A DNA stretch of 64,000 bases from Brevundimonas sp. UBA5713 (GCF_002419815.1 NZ_DIGV01000055.1:1-64000), one strand, 5' to 3'. Shown: positions 1 to 8,146, numbered from the stretch's first letter. The notes: generated by a model not told the origin, from the sequence alone. Made by a program: numbers and translations.

Positions 1-148
1 GGTTGACCTGATCGACCGTCAGGGCCTTCACCGTGGCAGCTGTGCCAACGGGCATGAAGGCGGGCGTGCGGATATCGCCGCGTGCGGTTTTCAGGACGCC
101 GGTGCGGGCGCGGCCATCGGTGGCCTTGATATCAAACGGAAAAGGCAA
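1..148 (-). CDS. tgt: Queuine/preQ1 tRNA-ribosyltransferase, N-terminal fragment
   Basis: Tgt exchanges guanine-34 of GUN-anticodon tRNAs for preQ1 in the queuosine pathway. Only the first 49 codons lie in the window; the gene runs off the left edge. The visible residues read FDIKATDGRARTG, then RGDIRTPAFMPVGTAATVKAL, the highly conserved N-terminal Tgt signature. An in-frame TAA at 166-164, which is also the stop of the upstream gene, leaves TTG at 148 as the only plausible start, preceded by a weak AAGAA ribosome site. queA lies two genes upstream on the same strand, which supports the call. The TTG start is inferred from the lack of alternatives. Confidence 0.88.
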   Translation of the reverse strand, partial: MPFPFDIKATDGRARTGVLKTARGDIRTPAFMPVGTAATVKALTVDQVN

Positions 149-163
149 AGTGTTCTTACGCGG

Positions 164-640
164 TTAGAGCAGGCGCTGAAGCTGTTCGGCGCGCTGCAGG
201 TCCTTGGGGCGGCCAAACAGTTTGCAGGTCTCAATCTGCTCGGCGACGGAGGGGATATAGATGCGTCCGCCGTCAACCGCCACAGGGATACGACTATCGA
301 AGGTCACCAGTGTCCATTCGCCACCGTTGCGGACCTCCATTTCGGCCATGACCTCCACCGGAACCGGCGTGGTCAGGATTTGCCCATAGACACGCGACCG
401 GAACAGGCCTTCACCAGGATCAGGCGAGGTCTCGCCATATAGGCTTTCAATCAGAAGCTTGGCATCCCGTGGGCTGCACATCACGTCAATGTCTGGAACG
501 CGCCATTCCGTCAGACCGCTTAGTGCCATGGCTGCCCCGCCAAATACCCACCACGGATCACGCAACTCGGTGGCGGCAGAGGCCAGAATGTCCAGAGCGG
601 CGGAAAGGTCTTCGGGCAGGTCTTCGTAGTGTGTAGGCAT
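164..640 (-). CDS. Nucleotidyltransferase-fold protein, minimal type
   Basis: This is a 158-residue protein with a helical N-terminus, then GGAAMAL (about residues 34-40) and VPDIDVM (48-54). A glycine pair followed by D-x-D is the core of the polymerase-beta-like nucleotidyltransferase fold, as in the DUF6036 and AbiEii-type families. The substrate is unknown. I chose ATG at 640 because AGAGAGG stands just upstream; an extension to 679 lacks a ribosome site. It sits between queA and tgt on the same strand, and its stop is 16 bases before the tgt start, so the two are probably co-transcribed. It could be the antitoxin-like or toxin-like half of an AbiE-type pair, but no partner is adjacent. 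Confidence 0.6.
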   Translation of the reverse strand: MPTHYEDLPEDLSAALDILASAATELRDPWWVFGGAAMALSGLTEWRVPDIDVMCSPRDAKLLIESLYGETSPDPGEGLFRSRVYGQILTTPVPVEVMAEMEVRNGGEWTLVTFDSRIPVAVDGGRIYIPSVAEQIETCKLFGRPKDLQRAEQLQRLL

Positions 641-775
641 GACCTCTCTATAAGCCGCTCTGTCCTCTGAGCAAATCACTGTTCGGCATTATTCTTTGCG
701 ATACCGAACGGTGCCAAATCTGGCGTATTATTTGGGGCAGGGGTCGCCTGATCCGATTATTTCAGAGGTGCAGCT

Positions 776-1072
776 ATGGCTTTGTTATCGCATACGGCAT
801 CGCAGACTTTCAGCCGTCACTGGCGCACCCTTATGTGGGGTTGGATTGTGGCCTTGCTCCTTCTGCCCGCAGTCAGCATGCTTTTTACCGAGAGCGTAAA
901 CTGGGGCGTTGAAGATTTCGCCTTCGCCATCCTTCTGTTGGGAAGTGCCGGATTGCTGGTCGAGTTGGCGGTCAGACGGCTGAAATCCGCCCGTGCCAGA
1001 GCGACCGCAGGGGTTATTGTCGCTGCGGTGGTGACCCTGATCTGGGCGCAGGCGGCTGTGGGCGTATTCTAG
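776..1072 (+). CDS. Small membrane protein of unknown function
   Basis: The product has 98 residues with about three hydrophobic segments (roughly residues 19-37, 48-65 and 78-97) and a basic linker RRLKSARARA between the second and third. ATG at 776 follows AGAGGTG at good spacing, so translation is credible. It converges on queA and the two stop codons share the palindrome CTAG at 1069-1072, so there is no room for a separate terminator. I recognise no family. Inner-membrane location is inferred from hydrophobicity. Confidence 0.6.
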   Translation: MALLSHTASQTFSRHWRTLMWGWIVALLLLPAVSMLFTESVNWGVEDFAFAILLLGSAGLLVELAVRRLKSARARATAGVIVAAVVTLIWAQAAVGVF

Positions 1073-2175
1073 GCCGACGCCCTGAACAACAGGCTGCCGT
1101 CCCCATAGGAATAGAAGCGGTATTCGTTCTGGATAGCGTGCTTGTAGGCAGCCTGCATGGTCTCGAAGCCCGCAAAGGCGCTGACCAGCATGAACAGGGT
1201 CGATTTCGGCAGGTGGAAATTGGTCATCAGCACATCAACCGCGCGGAATTTATAGCCCGGCGTGATGAAGATGGCCGTGTCGTCGTGGAAGGGCCGGATG
1301 ATGCCGTCTTCTCCCGTCGCGCTTTCCAGCAGGCGCAGGGAGGTGGTGCCGACACAGACAATGCGGCCACCCTTGGCATGGACTTCATTCAGGGCGTTGG
1401 CCGTTTCCTCGGACACCGTACCCCATTCGGAGTGCATCTTGTGGTCCTTGGTGTCGTCGGCCTTGACCGGCAGGAAGGTGCCTGCGCCCACGTGCAGGGT
1501 TACGGCGTGGGTCGAGACGCCTCGATCACGAAGTCGCTGCAGTAGCTCCGGTGTGAAATGCAGGCCCGCTGTCGGGGCCGCGACCGAGCCGTCATGCTGG
1601 GCATAGACGGTCTGATAGTCCTTCTGGTCCTGCTCGTCCTCGGGGCGTTTGGCCGCGATATAGGGGGGCAGGGGCATGACGCCGACATTGCGGATGGCGT
1701 CATCCAGCGCGGGGCCCGCCAGATCGAATTTCAGCGTCACCAAGCCGTCTTCGCCCTTGGCTTCGATGGTGGCGTTTAGGGCCGAGGCCTCGCAGGCGCG
1801 ATCTTCGGTACTGCCAAAGCGCACGCGGTCGCCGACCTTCAGGCGCTTGCCCGGCTTCATAAAGGCAGACCAGACGTCGGGCGCATCGCGGTGGTGCAGG
1901 GTGGCTTCGACCTCGACCGTCAGGGTTTCGCCTTCCGGACCCACACGCTCGCGGACGCCGCTCATACGGGCAGGGATCACGCGGGTGTCGTTGAACACCA
2001 GCGCATCGCCAGGCTGCAGCAGGTCCGGAAGATCACGCACAATGCGATCTTCTAGCGCGCCGTCCTTCACAACCAGAAAGCGGGCGCTGTCACGCGGAGA
2101 AACGGGCCGCACGGCAATGCGGTCCTCGGGCAGGTCAAAGTCGAAGTCGGAAGTTTTCACAGGCGCGGTGAACAC
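1069..2175 (-). CDS. queA: S-adenosylmethionine:tRNA ribosyltransferase-isomerase
   Basis: QueA converts preQ1-34 in tRNA to epoxyqueuosine, using the ribosyl group of SAM. Family features seen are DFDLPEDRIAVRP near the N-terminus, VFNDTRVIPARM, PTAGLHFTPELL in the middle, HVGAGTFLPVK and NFHLPKSTLFMLVSAF near the C-terminus. The length of 368 is slightly above the usual 340-360. The start is GTG at 2175 or, more in line with the usual family N-terminus, GTG at 2160 (VKTSDFDFDLP). The gene follows dadA on the same strand with a 29-base gap that contains a small hairpin. tgt lies downstream, which matches the common queA-tgt association. Confidence 0.95.
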   Translation of the reverse strand: MFTAPVKTSDFDFDLPEDRIAVRPVSPRDSARFLVVKDGALEDRIVRDLPDLLQPGDALVFNDTRVIPARMSGVRERVGPEGETLTVEVEATLHHRDAPDVWSAFMKPGKRLKVGDRVRFGSTEDRACEASALNATIEAKGEDGLVTLKFDLAGPALDDAIRNVGVMPLPPYIAAKRPEDEQDQKDYQTVYAQHDGSVAAPTAGLHFTPELLQRLRDRGVSTHAVTLHVGAGTFLPVKADDTKDHKMHSEWGTVSEETANALNEVHAKGGRIVCVGTTSLRLLESATGEDGIIRPFHDDTAIFITPGYKFRAVDVLMTNFHLPKSTLFMLVSAFAGFETMQAAYKHAIQNEYRFYSYGDGSLLFRASA

Positions 2176-2204
2176 CTGACCGCAGGCGCGGTCAAGTGCT
2201 GCCT

Positions 2205-3461
2205 TTATCCAGCGTAGCGCGACAGGCCCAGATCATGGGTTTCGATGGCCGGTTGCGCGCCCGTCACCAGATCGCGGATCACCGCTGCCGAGCCGCAAGA
2301 CATGGTCCAGCCCAGCGTGCCGTGGCCGGTGTTCAGCCACAGGTTCTTGTATTTGGTGCCGCCGACGATGGGGGTGCCGTCCGGCGTGTTGGGGCGCAGG
2401 CCGGTCCAGAACTCGGCAGTTTCCAGATCGCCCGCACCGGGGAAGAGGCTGCTGACCGAATAGTTCAAAGTGCCGCGACGGCGCTCGGACAGGTCCTTGT
2501 TATAGCCGTTCAGTTCCGCCATGCCGCCCACGCGAATACGGTTGCCCAGACGGGTAATCGCGACCTTGTAGCTTTCATCCATCACGGTCGATACCGGCGC
2601 GCGAGCTTCGTCCACGATGTTGGCGGTGATGGAGTAGCCCTTCACCGGATAGATCGGCAGGTTCAGGTTCAGCGCCTTGGCAAGTTGCGGCGACCATGAC
2701 CCCAGCGCCATCACATAGGCATCGGCGGTCAGGGTCTCCTTGTCGGTGACCACGCCTTCGATGGCGTCGGCATTGCGCTGGACGCTGAGCACGGATTCAT
2801 TCCAGCGGAACGTCACGCCCGCATCCTCGGCCATCTTGGCCAGCGTCTGGGTAAAGATGCGGCAGTCGCCGGTTTCATCACCCGGCAAGCGCAGCGCGCC
2901 CACATAGGGCACGTCCGAGAAGGTCAGACCCGGCTCGGCGCGACGGCAGCCTTCCGGGTCCAGCAGTTCGAACGGTACGCCTTCGGATTTCAGGACCTCG
3001 ACGTCCTTATGGGCATCCTTCAGCTGCTTTTCGGTACGGAACAGTTGCAGCGTGCCTTGCTGGCGACCGTCGTACTGGATGCCGGTCTTCTGGCGCAGAT
3101 GGTCCAGTTCGTCGCGCGCATATTCCGCCAGACGCACCATACGGCCCTTGTTCACCGCATAGCGGGCGGCAGTGCAGTTGCGCAGCATCTGCAGCGTCCA
3201 GCGGATCATGGCAGGATCAAGCTTGGCATGCAGGATCAGCGGCGGGTGGTTCATCAGCAGCCATTTGATGGCCTTGGTCGGGATGTTCGGCGCGGCCCAT
3301 GGCGCGGAATAACCGGGCGAGACCTGACCGGCATTGGCATAGCTGGTCTCCAGCGCCGGACCCGAAAGACGGTCCACGACAGTGACCTCGTGACCGGCCT
3401 GATTGAGATACCAAGCCGTGGTGGTGCCGATGACACCTGCGCCAAGAACCAGAACACGCAT
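2205..3461 (-). CDS. dadA: D-amino acid dehydrogenase small subunit
   Basis: DadA is an FAD-dependent dehydrogenase that oxidises D-amino acids, classically D-alanine, to 2-oxo acids and feeds electrons to the respiratory chain. The protein has 418 residues, the usual length. It opens with VLVLGAGVIGTTTAWYL, a Rossmann dinucleotide-binding motif with GAGVIG at residues 7-12. YANAGQVSPGYSAPWAAPN follows, a DadA signature, and the C-terminus has GHGTLGWTMSCGSA, the second FAD contact. An Lrp/AsnC-type regulator is transcribed divergently, and the intergenic region has paired palindromes, so regulation of the DadR/Lrp type is likely. No alanine racemase gene lies next to it. Confidence 0.93.
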   Translation of the reverse strand: MRVLVLGAGVIGTTTAWYLNQAGHEVTVVDRLSGPALETSYANAGQVSPGYSAPWAAPNIPTKAIKWLLMNHPPLILHAKLDPAMIRWTLQMLRNCTAARYAVNKGRMVRLAEYARDELDHLRQKTGIQYDGRQQGTLQLFRTEKQLKDAHKDVEVLKSEGVPFELLDPEGCRRAEPGLTFSDVPYVGALRLPGDETGDCRIFTQTLAKMAEDAGVTFRWNESVLSVQRNADAIEGVVTDKETLTADAYVMALGSWSPQLAKALNLNLPIYPVKGYSITANIVDEARAPVSTVMDESYKVAITRLGNRIRVGGMAELNGYNKDLSERRRGTLNYSVSSLFPGAGDLETAEFWTGLRPNTPDGTPIVGGTKYKNLWLNTGHGTLGWTMSCGSAAVIRDLVTGAQPAIETHDLGLSRYAG

Positions 3462-3543
3462 GGGGAAAGCTCGCGCTGACAGGCCCGACGCGGGCCGATT
3501 TGGCGAAAACTACGCGCAAGAATAAGGATTTTCCTGCCTCAAT

Positions 3544-3589
3544 ACGCATTGATCTGCGTCATAAATGGACTAAACGCAATTATCTGCGG
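3544..3589. promoter_or_regulatory. Two tandem palindromes between dadA and the Lrp-type gene
   Basis: The sequence ACGCATTGATCTGCGT (3544-3559) is followed exactly 30 bp later by ACGCAATTATCTGCGG (3574-3589). Both have the form ACGCA-N6-TGCG(T/G) with the central ATC conserved. Spacing of three helical turns puts them on the same face of the DNA, as expected for an oligomeric Lrp-family regulator. The second copy ends 21 bases before the regulator start, so autoregulation is likely. Confidence 0.6.
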
Positions 3590-3610
3590 CTCGGGCGCTA
3601 GGAGATTGCA

Positions 3611-4054
3611 ATGCTGCTGGATGATGTGGATCGCCGGATCGTTCAGATTCTGCGCACCGAGGGCCGTATCAGCAATGCAGATTTGGCCGATCAGGTGGGC
3701 TTGTCAGCCTCGGCTTGTCTGCGCCGTGTGCGCCAGTTGGAGACGCGCGGCGTCATTCGCGGGTACACCGCCATTCTGGGTGCTGACGAGGACGAGGGCA
3801 TTGTCGCCTTCGTACAAATCACACTGGAAAAACAGACAGATGAGCAGATGCGCCGGTTCGAGGAGGCCGTGCGCCATTATCCCGAAATCCGTGACTGTTA
3901 TCTGATGGCGGGGGCCGCTGATTATATCGTGCGCGCCGTAGCCCCCAGCATGGCGGCCTATGAGGTGTTGCACAAAGATGTGCTGTCGCGACTGCCTGGC
4001 GTGTCGCGGATTCAGTCCAGTTTGGCCATCCGCAATGTGCTCAGGGCGCGATAA
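3611..4054 (+). CDS. Lrp/AsnC family transcriptional regulator
   Basis: The 147-residue protein has the standard two-part layout. An N-terminal winged helix-turn-helix (RISNADLADQVGLSASACLRRVRQLE, about residues 17-42) precedes a RAM ligand-binding domain, with GAADYIVRAV in the position of the family's effector loop. ATG at 3611 follows AGGAG at six bases. It is divergent from dadA. In proteobacteria such a gene (dadR or bkdR type) activates D-alanine catabolism, so dadA is its obvious target. The ligand, probably an amino acid, is inferred. Confidence 0.9.
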   Translation: MLLDDVDRRIVQILRTEGRISNADLADQVGLSASACLRRVRQLETRGVIRGYTAILGADEDEGIVAFVQITLEKQTDEQMRRFEEAVRHYPEIRDCYLMAGAADYIVRAVAPSMAAYEVLHKDVLSRLPGVSRIQSSLAIRNVLRAR

Positions 4055-4126
4055 GTGCCTAAAAACCACATCGGTCAGCCCAAGTCGGCGTTGACCCCGC
4101 GCGCATGAAGCGTCAAACCCCGCTGC

Positions 4127-5797
4127 ATGCTTCAGAACCTTGAATCCCTGTCCCGTGAGGCCCGTTCGTGGCCGTTTGAGCAAGCCCGTAATCTGCTGGC
4201 GCACGTGCTCAAAAAACGGTTGTCGGACGCCGACCGCGCTGTCGCGCAGTCCCTGATCGATGCTGGCAAGGCGGATGAGGCTCTGAAACAGTTCGAAGGT
4301 CTTGGCCGTCCGGTCATTCTCGAGACCGGCTATGGCCCCTCGGGCCTGCCGCACATGGGCACTTTCGGCGAAGTGGCCCGCACCACCATGGTGCGCAATG
4401 CGTTCCGCGCCCTGACCGGCGACCACTGGGAAACCAAGCTGATCGCCTTTTCGGACGATATGGACGGTTTCCGCAAGGTGCCGGAAGGCATCCCCAATCC
4501 TGAGATGCTGCGCGAGGACCTGCACCTGCCGCTGACTAAGGTGCGCGACCCGTTTGGCACCCATGACAGCTTTGGCGCGCACAATAACGCCCGTCTGCGC
4601 GCCTTCCTCGACAGCTTCGGCTTTGACTACGAATTCATGTCGTCCAGCGAGACCTATAGGTCGGGCCGCTTTGACGAGACCCTGCTGCTGATGCTTGAGC
4701 GTTATGACGCCATCATGGGCATCATGCTGCCGACGCTGGGTGAAGAGCGCCGCGCGACCTATTCGCCCTTCCTGCCGATCAGCCCGATCACGGGCCACGT
4801 GCTGCAGGTGCCGACCCTAGAGCGCAATCTCGAGAAGGGCACCATCGTGTTTGACGACCCCGCTGGCGGTCGCGCCGAGGTTCCTGTCACCGGTGGCCAT
4901 GTGAAGCTTCAGTGGAAGCCGGACTGGGCCATGCGCTGGACCGCTCTGGACGTCGATTACGAGATGGCCGGCAAGGACCTGATCGAGTCCGTGCGCGAGA
5001 GCGGCAAGATCTGTCGCGCTCTGGATGGTTCGCCGCCGGTGGGCTTCAACTACGAACTGTTCCTCGACATCGAGGGCAAGAAGATCTCCAAGTCGAAGGG
5101 CAATGGCCTGACGATGGAAGAGTGGCTGCGTTACGGTCCGCCGGAATCGCTGAGCTGGTACATGTTCCAGTCGCCCAAGTCGGCCAAGAGCCTGCACTTC
5201 GGCGTGATCCCGCGCGCGACCGACGACTGGATGTCCTTCGTCGAGCAGTACAAGACCCAGGAACCGAACAAGCAGATCGACAATGCAGTCTGGTCGATCC
5301 ACGGGGGCAATCCGCCGGAGACGACCTCGCCGGTCAGCTTCTCGCTGATGATGAACCTGGTGGGCGTGGCCAATGCGTCCAACAAGGATCAGCTCTGGGC
5401 CTATTTCGCGAAGTATCTGCCGAACGCCACGCCGGAAAACGAGCCGCTACTCGACCGTCTGATGGACTATGCGCTGAACTACTATGAGGACTTCGTGAAA
5501 CCCACGAAGGTCTATCGCGCACCGACCGAGATGGAAAAGGCGGCGCTACTGGATCTGGCCGCGCGTCTTAAGGCTCTGCCGCAGGACACGACCGATGGCG
5601 AAGTCATCCAGAACGAAGTCTATGCCGTCGGCAAAGAACATGGTTTTGAGCCGCTGCGCGCATGGTTTGCGGCCCTGTACGAAGTGCTGCTGGGTGCCTC
5701 GCAAGGTCCGCGCTTTGGCTCGTTCGCGGCCATCTATGGCCTGCCTCAATCGATCGAATTGATCGAAAAAGGTGCCAATGGCGAACTGGCCGCCTGA
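4127..5797 (+). CDS. lysS: Lysyl-tRNA synthetase, class I
   Basis: This is the class I (archaeal-type) LysRS, which charges tRNA-Lys through a Rossmann catalytic fold and is unrelated to the class II enzyme of E. coli. The HIGH-like motif appears as PSGLPHMG (residues 71-78) and the KMSKS loop as KISKSKG (319-325). The length of 556 is typical of the alphaproteobacterial form. ATG at 4127 has only a weak ribosome site; a nearby ATG at 4105 is out of frame. A strong terminator follows at 5819. Class I LysRS is standard in Caulobacterales, so this supports the taxonomic placement. Confidence 0.95.
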   Translation: MLQNLESLSREARSWPFEQARNLLAHVLKKRLSDADRAVAQSLIDAGKADEALKQFEGLGRPVILETGYGPSGLPHMGTFGEVARTTMVRNAFRALTGDHWETKLIAFSDDMDGFRKVPEGIPNPEMLREDLHLPLTKVRDPFGTHDSFGAHNNARLRAFLDSFGFDYEFMSSSETYRSGRFDETLLLMLERYDAIMGIMLPTLGEERRATYSPFLPISPITGHVLQVPTLERNLEKGTIVFDDPAGGRAEVPVTGGHVKLQWKPDWAMRWTALDVDYEMAGKDLIESVRESGKICRALDGSPPVGFNYELFLDIEGKKISKSKGNGLTMEEWLRYGPPESLSWYMFQSPKSAKSLHFGVIPRATDDWMSFVEQYKTQEPNKQIDNAVWSIHGGNPPETTSPVSFSLMMNLVGVANASNKDQLWAYFAKYLPNATPENEPLLDRLMDYALNYYEDFVKPTKVYRAPTEMEKAALLDLAARLKALPQDTTDGEVIQNEVYAVGKEHGFEPLRAWFAALYEVLLGASQGPRFGSFAAIYGLPQSIELIEKGANGELAA

Positions 5798-5818
5798 TCG
5801 GTTCAAAAGCTTGAGTTT

Positions 5819-5850
5819 AAAGGCCGTCTTCGCAAGGAGGCGGCCTTTTT
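5819..5850 (+). terminator. Rho-independent terminator after lysS
   Basis: The arms AAAGGCCG (5819-5826) and CGGCCTTT (5841-5848) form a GC-rich stem, with a further partial stem inside, and a run of five T residues ends the structure. It lies 22 bases past the lysS stop. Confidence 0.85.
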
Positions 5851-5871
5851 GCTGGTCGATGAACAGTTTCT

Positions 5872-5884
5872 GACAGTGACTGTC
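5872..5884. promoter_or_regulatory. Palindrome ahead of the SH3-domain gene
   Basis: GACAGT-G-ACTGTC is a perfect 13-bp dyad, 67 bases before the ATG at 5951. The inner 11 bases, ACAGTNACTGT, recur upstream of the pirin gene at 17579-17589. It looks like an operator; the regulator is unknown. Confidence 0.35.
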
Positions 5885-5950
5885 GGGGAGCCTTCAGGCC
5901 GGTTGATGCATTCTCCTATCAACGACCAACTCGACGATAAGGAGAGAGCC

Positions 5951-6427
5951 ATGTCGAAATTCTTTAAGGCCGGTCTGGCCACCGCTTCGTTGATTGCGGC
6001 CATGGGTGCGGCAGCTGTGCCGATGACCGCCAATGCCCAGCAAGCCAATGGCATCACCAACTGTGATGCACCCGGTGGGCGCCAGCAAGCGGGTGCCGCT
6101 ATTGGCGCTGTATTGGGCGGTTTGGCGGGTAGTCAGGTCTCGCGCAATGAACGGACGCTGGGTGCGGTGGTGGGCGCTGGTGCCGGTGCGGCGGCGGGCT
6201 CGTACATAGGCTGTAACCAGCAACGCGCGCGTGCGGCTCAACAGGGCGGCGAAAACATGTATCGATCGACGTCGAACCTGCGCATCCGTTCGGGGCCGGG
6301 TACCAACTATCGTCAGGTCGGCAATCTGTCCGCCGGCCAGCCCTTCACGGCTATTGGTTCGGAAGGTGAATGGGTGCAGATCGCCGGTGGTGGCTGGGTG
6401 AACGCCCGCTACGTCAGCAACTACTGA
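5951..6427 (+). CDS. Exported protein with glycine zipper and SH3 domain
   Basis: The 158-residue product begins with a Sec signal peptide, likely cut after ANA near residue 29. A glycine-zipper 2TM-like segment (about 47-87: AGAAIGAVLGGLAGS and GAVVGAGAGAAAGSYIG) follows, then a bacterial SH3 domain (about 105-158) with LRIRSGPGTNYRQVG and GWVNARYV. Two cysteines (38 and 88) could form a disulphide. ATG at 5951 follows AAGGAGAG, so upstream in-frame extensions are rejected. Such proteins usually act in the periplasm or outer membrane, and the SH3 domain suggests peptidoglycan contact. The specific role is unknown. It is a single-gene unit between two terminators. Confidence 0.8.
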   Translation: MSKFFKAGLATASLIAAMGAAAVPMTANAQQANGITNCDAPGGRQQAGAAIGAVLGGLAGSQVSRNERTLGAVVGAGAGAAAGSYIGCNQQRARAAQQGGENMYRSTSNLRIRSGPGTNYRQVGNLSAGQPFTAIGSEGEWVQIAGGGWVNARYVSNY

Positions 6428-6461
6428 TTTGGGCACAGGGCTTTTTGGCCCGATGTCAGAG

Positions 6462-6497
6462 GAAAAGGCCGTCCCGTCCAGCCGGGGCGGCCTTTTC
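6462..6497. terminator. Bidirectional terminator
   Basis: GAAAAGGCCG (6462-6471) and CGGCCTTTTC (6488-6497) are perfect complements enclosing a 16-base loop region that can pair further. It separates two convergent genes and touches the stop codon of the repressor gene at 6497, giving a T-run in either direction. Confidence 0.8.
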
Positions 6498-7129
6498 TAT
6501 TGGCTGACCCAGATGATCCGCGCGATCCAGACCACGTCCTCGCGGGCGATGATGCGGTCAGGATAGTCCGGATTATAGGAATAGAGGGTGAGGGCCGTGG
6601 CGGTGATGTCGCGCAGTTCCTTGGCCAAGGTTTCGCCGGATCGCGTGCGTAGGGCCACGCGGTCGCCGCGCCGCACCTGTGACTGATCCAGATCGACAAT
6701 GACCTTGTCGCCAGGACGGTACAGCGGGACCATGGAATCCCCGTCGATTTCCAGACTGAACAATGTGTCCTTAGGGCGGGGCAGGGCGGCGCGGTCCCAA
6801 TCCTCCGACAGGGGCAGGCCTGCATCATCAAAGAAGCCCTGATCACCAGCCTTGGCCAATCCCAAAACCGGAAGCGAGGGTTCAGGGCCTGCATCGTCGG
6901 CCAGCGTGGCGAACTCCGCCAGCGACAGTCCGGTTGCCGACAGTACGCGCATCAGGCTTTCAGTCGAAGGCCAGCGGGGCCGCGCTGGATGGCCGGAAGC
7001 GAACCTCTTGGAAGGGTTGAAGCTTGTGGGGTCCAGTCCGGCGCGACACGCTAATCCCGATGGGGTTGTGCCTTCCCGTCTGGCCAGTGCGTCCAAGCCC
7101 TTCCAGACCTTGGCGTGCGATAGCGGCAT
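6497..7129 (-). CDS. HTH repressor with S24 (LexA-like) peptidase domain
   Basis: The 210-residue protein joins an N-terminal helix-turn-helix region (about 1-75) to a C-terminal S24 peptidase domain. The catalytic serine lies in DGDSM (Ser132) and the general-base lysine is Lys170 in TLAKEL. An Ala-Gly pair at 94-95 sits where LexA and CI repressors cut themselves. Related chromosomal genes are widespread in alphaproteobacteria. No prophage genes lie nearby, so it is probably a cellular regulator rather than a phage repressor. Stress- or RecA-triggered autocleavage is an inference from the intact dyad. Confidence 0.85.
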   Translation of the reverse strand: MPLSHAKVWKGLDALARREGTTPSGLACRAGLDPTSFNPSKRFASGHPARPRWPSTESLMRVLSATGLSLAEFATLADDAGPEPSLPVLGLAKAGDQGFFDDAGLPLSEDWDRAALPRPKDTLFSLEIDGDSMVPLYRPGDKVIVDLDQSQVRRGDRVALRTRSGETLAKELRDITATALTLYSYNPDYPDRIIAREDVVWIARIIWVSQ

Positions 7130-7167
7130 GGGGACTTCCTAGGGGAAGCCCAGACTAGGTTAACCCC

Positions 7168-7635
7168 TCAGGAATATCCACCCAGTTCATCATGGGCCCG
7201 CCCGATCGCGGCCCGCTCTTGCCATGCCATGAAGGTGCCGATGGCGATGGAGATCAGGATGCCAATCGAGGCCATATTCACAATGATGTAGTAGCTGACG
7301 ATTGGGGTATCGAAATTACTGAGGATCAGGACTTGGCTAGCAACGATCAGAATCTGGAAAGCGCAGGCCCACACAGGCCAATTCCGGGGGGCTTTCCACA
7401 CGATAGCTGCGAAGGTGCTTAGCAGAGCTAGGTCGATAGCCAGCATGAACCAGTTACCTTGTCCCTCGTCGCCGAAGCTTGCGATGATCAGCGTGGTTGC
7501 TAGCCAAGCCACGAGGTAAGATATCGCCCCGACGCGTTCGATCTTTTCACCAGCTATCAGTGCGAACACGCATACAATTGCGGTTAGTCCTGCACCGATA
7601 AGACCTATTGCTGTCTCAAACACGAAAGCCCCCAA
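7168..7635 (-). CDS. Hypothetical membrane protein, four to five TM segments
   Basis: The product is strongly hydrophobic, with segments at roughly residues 5-27, 33-55, 62-82, 87-106 and 112-135, and ends in a soluble tail (WQERAAIGRAHDEL). I do not recognise the family. The longest frame starts with TTG at 7635, but GTG at 7623 has a GGGGG ribosome-site-like stretch eight bases upstream and may be the true start. A hairpin covers this region. Base composition is lower in GC than the neighbours, which hints at a less conserved gene. Confidence 0.55.
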   Translation of the reverse strand: MGAFVFETAIGLIGAGLTAIVCVFALIAGEKIERVGAISYLVAWLATTLIIASFGDEGQGNWFMLAIDLALLSTFAAIVWKAPRNWPVWACAFQILIVASQVLILSNFDTPIVSYYIIVNMASIGILISIAIGTFMAWQERAAIGRAHDELGGYS

Positions 7636-7654
7636 CGCAAAGGTTGAGGGCTTT
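7625..7654 (-). terminator. Hairpin between the CtrA-box gene and the membrane-protein gene
   Basis: AAAGCCCCCAAC (7625-7636) and GTTGAGGGCTTT (7643-7654) pair with one mismatch around a six-base loop. On the minus strand it follows the gene ending at 7707 and overlaps the possible TTG start of the next gene. The T-run is short, so it may be a terminator or a structure that hides the downstream ribosome site. Confidence 0.45.
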
Positions 7655-7706
7655 GTAGCTTAACTTAGCCGTTTCGCAGAACGAAACTCGTTGTATGACT
7701 AAAATT

Positions 7707-8057
7707 TCATACGGCGCGCAGGTGCGGCTGGTAGTGGTTGCCCGGCAGCAGCTTGTCCAGATCCGACGGCTTGTCGCGGGTGCCTGCGGCGTAGGTGCCC
7801 CAGCCCATGCGGCGGTGATCTTTCTGCATTTCCTCGTGGCACGACACGATGGCTTCGCGGGCTGCCGAGAGAGCCGCCAGCGTTTCCATGGCCTTGGTTT
7901 GCGAGGCTGTGCCGGCGATGGCGGAGATCGACAGCTCGTTACGGCCCGCAATCAAGGCCTGAACCATGGCAGCAGCGTGCGAGATCGCGTCATCTACAGC
8001 CAGTTCCGTGGCGTAGAGTTCGTTCGCAATTCCGGTGACTACTTCAGTGCGGTCCAT
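7707..8057 (-). CDS. Conserved small protein of unknown function, putatively CtrA-controlled
   Basis: The 116-residue soluble protein is mostly helical by composition, with an alanine-rich middle (AGTASQTKAMETLAALSAAREAIV) and a C-terminal motif HRRMGWGTYAAGTRDKPSDLDKLLPGNHYQPH. I recognise no domain. ATG at 8057 follows GAGGGG. The notable point is its promoter: a complete TTAA-N7-TTAAC box lies 75-90 bases upstream in an otherwise empty AT-rich gap. That suggests cell-cycle control by the master regulator CtrA. Confidence 0.65.
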   Translation of the reverse strand: MDRTEVVTGIANELYATELAVDDAISHAAAMVQALIAGRNELSISAIAGTASQTKAMETLAALSAAREAIVSCHEEMQKDHRRMGWGTYAAGTRDKPSDLDKLLPGNHYQPHLRAV

Positions 8058-8130
8058 TGGGTACCCCTCATATAACGCCGATCTGGCGATATACGTTTAC
8101 CAACTGTTAAGCTTGTTCGTAAAGGGTTTG

Positions 8131-8146
8131 TTAACACTTTTTTAAC
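8131..8146. promoter_or_regulatory. CtrA-type binding box
   Basis: TTAACACTTTTTTAAC matches the CtrA consensus TTAA-N7-TTAAC exactly. A further TTAAC half-site follows at 8152 and another TTAA is at 8107. The box sits in the promoter gap upstream of the minus-strand gene starting at 8057. Confidence 0.6.

Noticed and set aside
2177..2194. TGACCGC-N4-GCGGTCA hairpin between dadA and queA as a terminator
   Set aside because: There is no T-run on the minus strand and the stem is short; it may be only local structure near the queA start.
6497..7129. Prophage remnant, because of the S24 repressor
   Set aside because: The neighbours show no integrase, structural or lysis genes, and base composition is normal.
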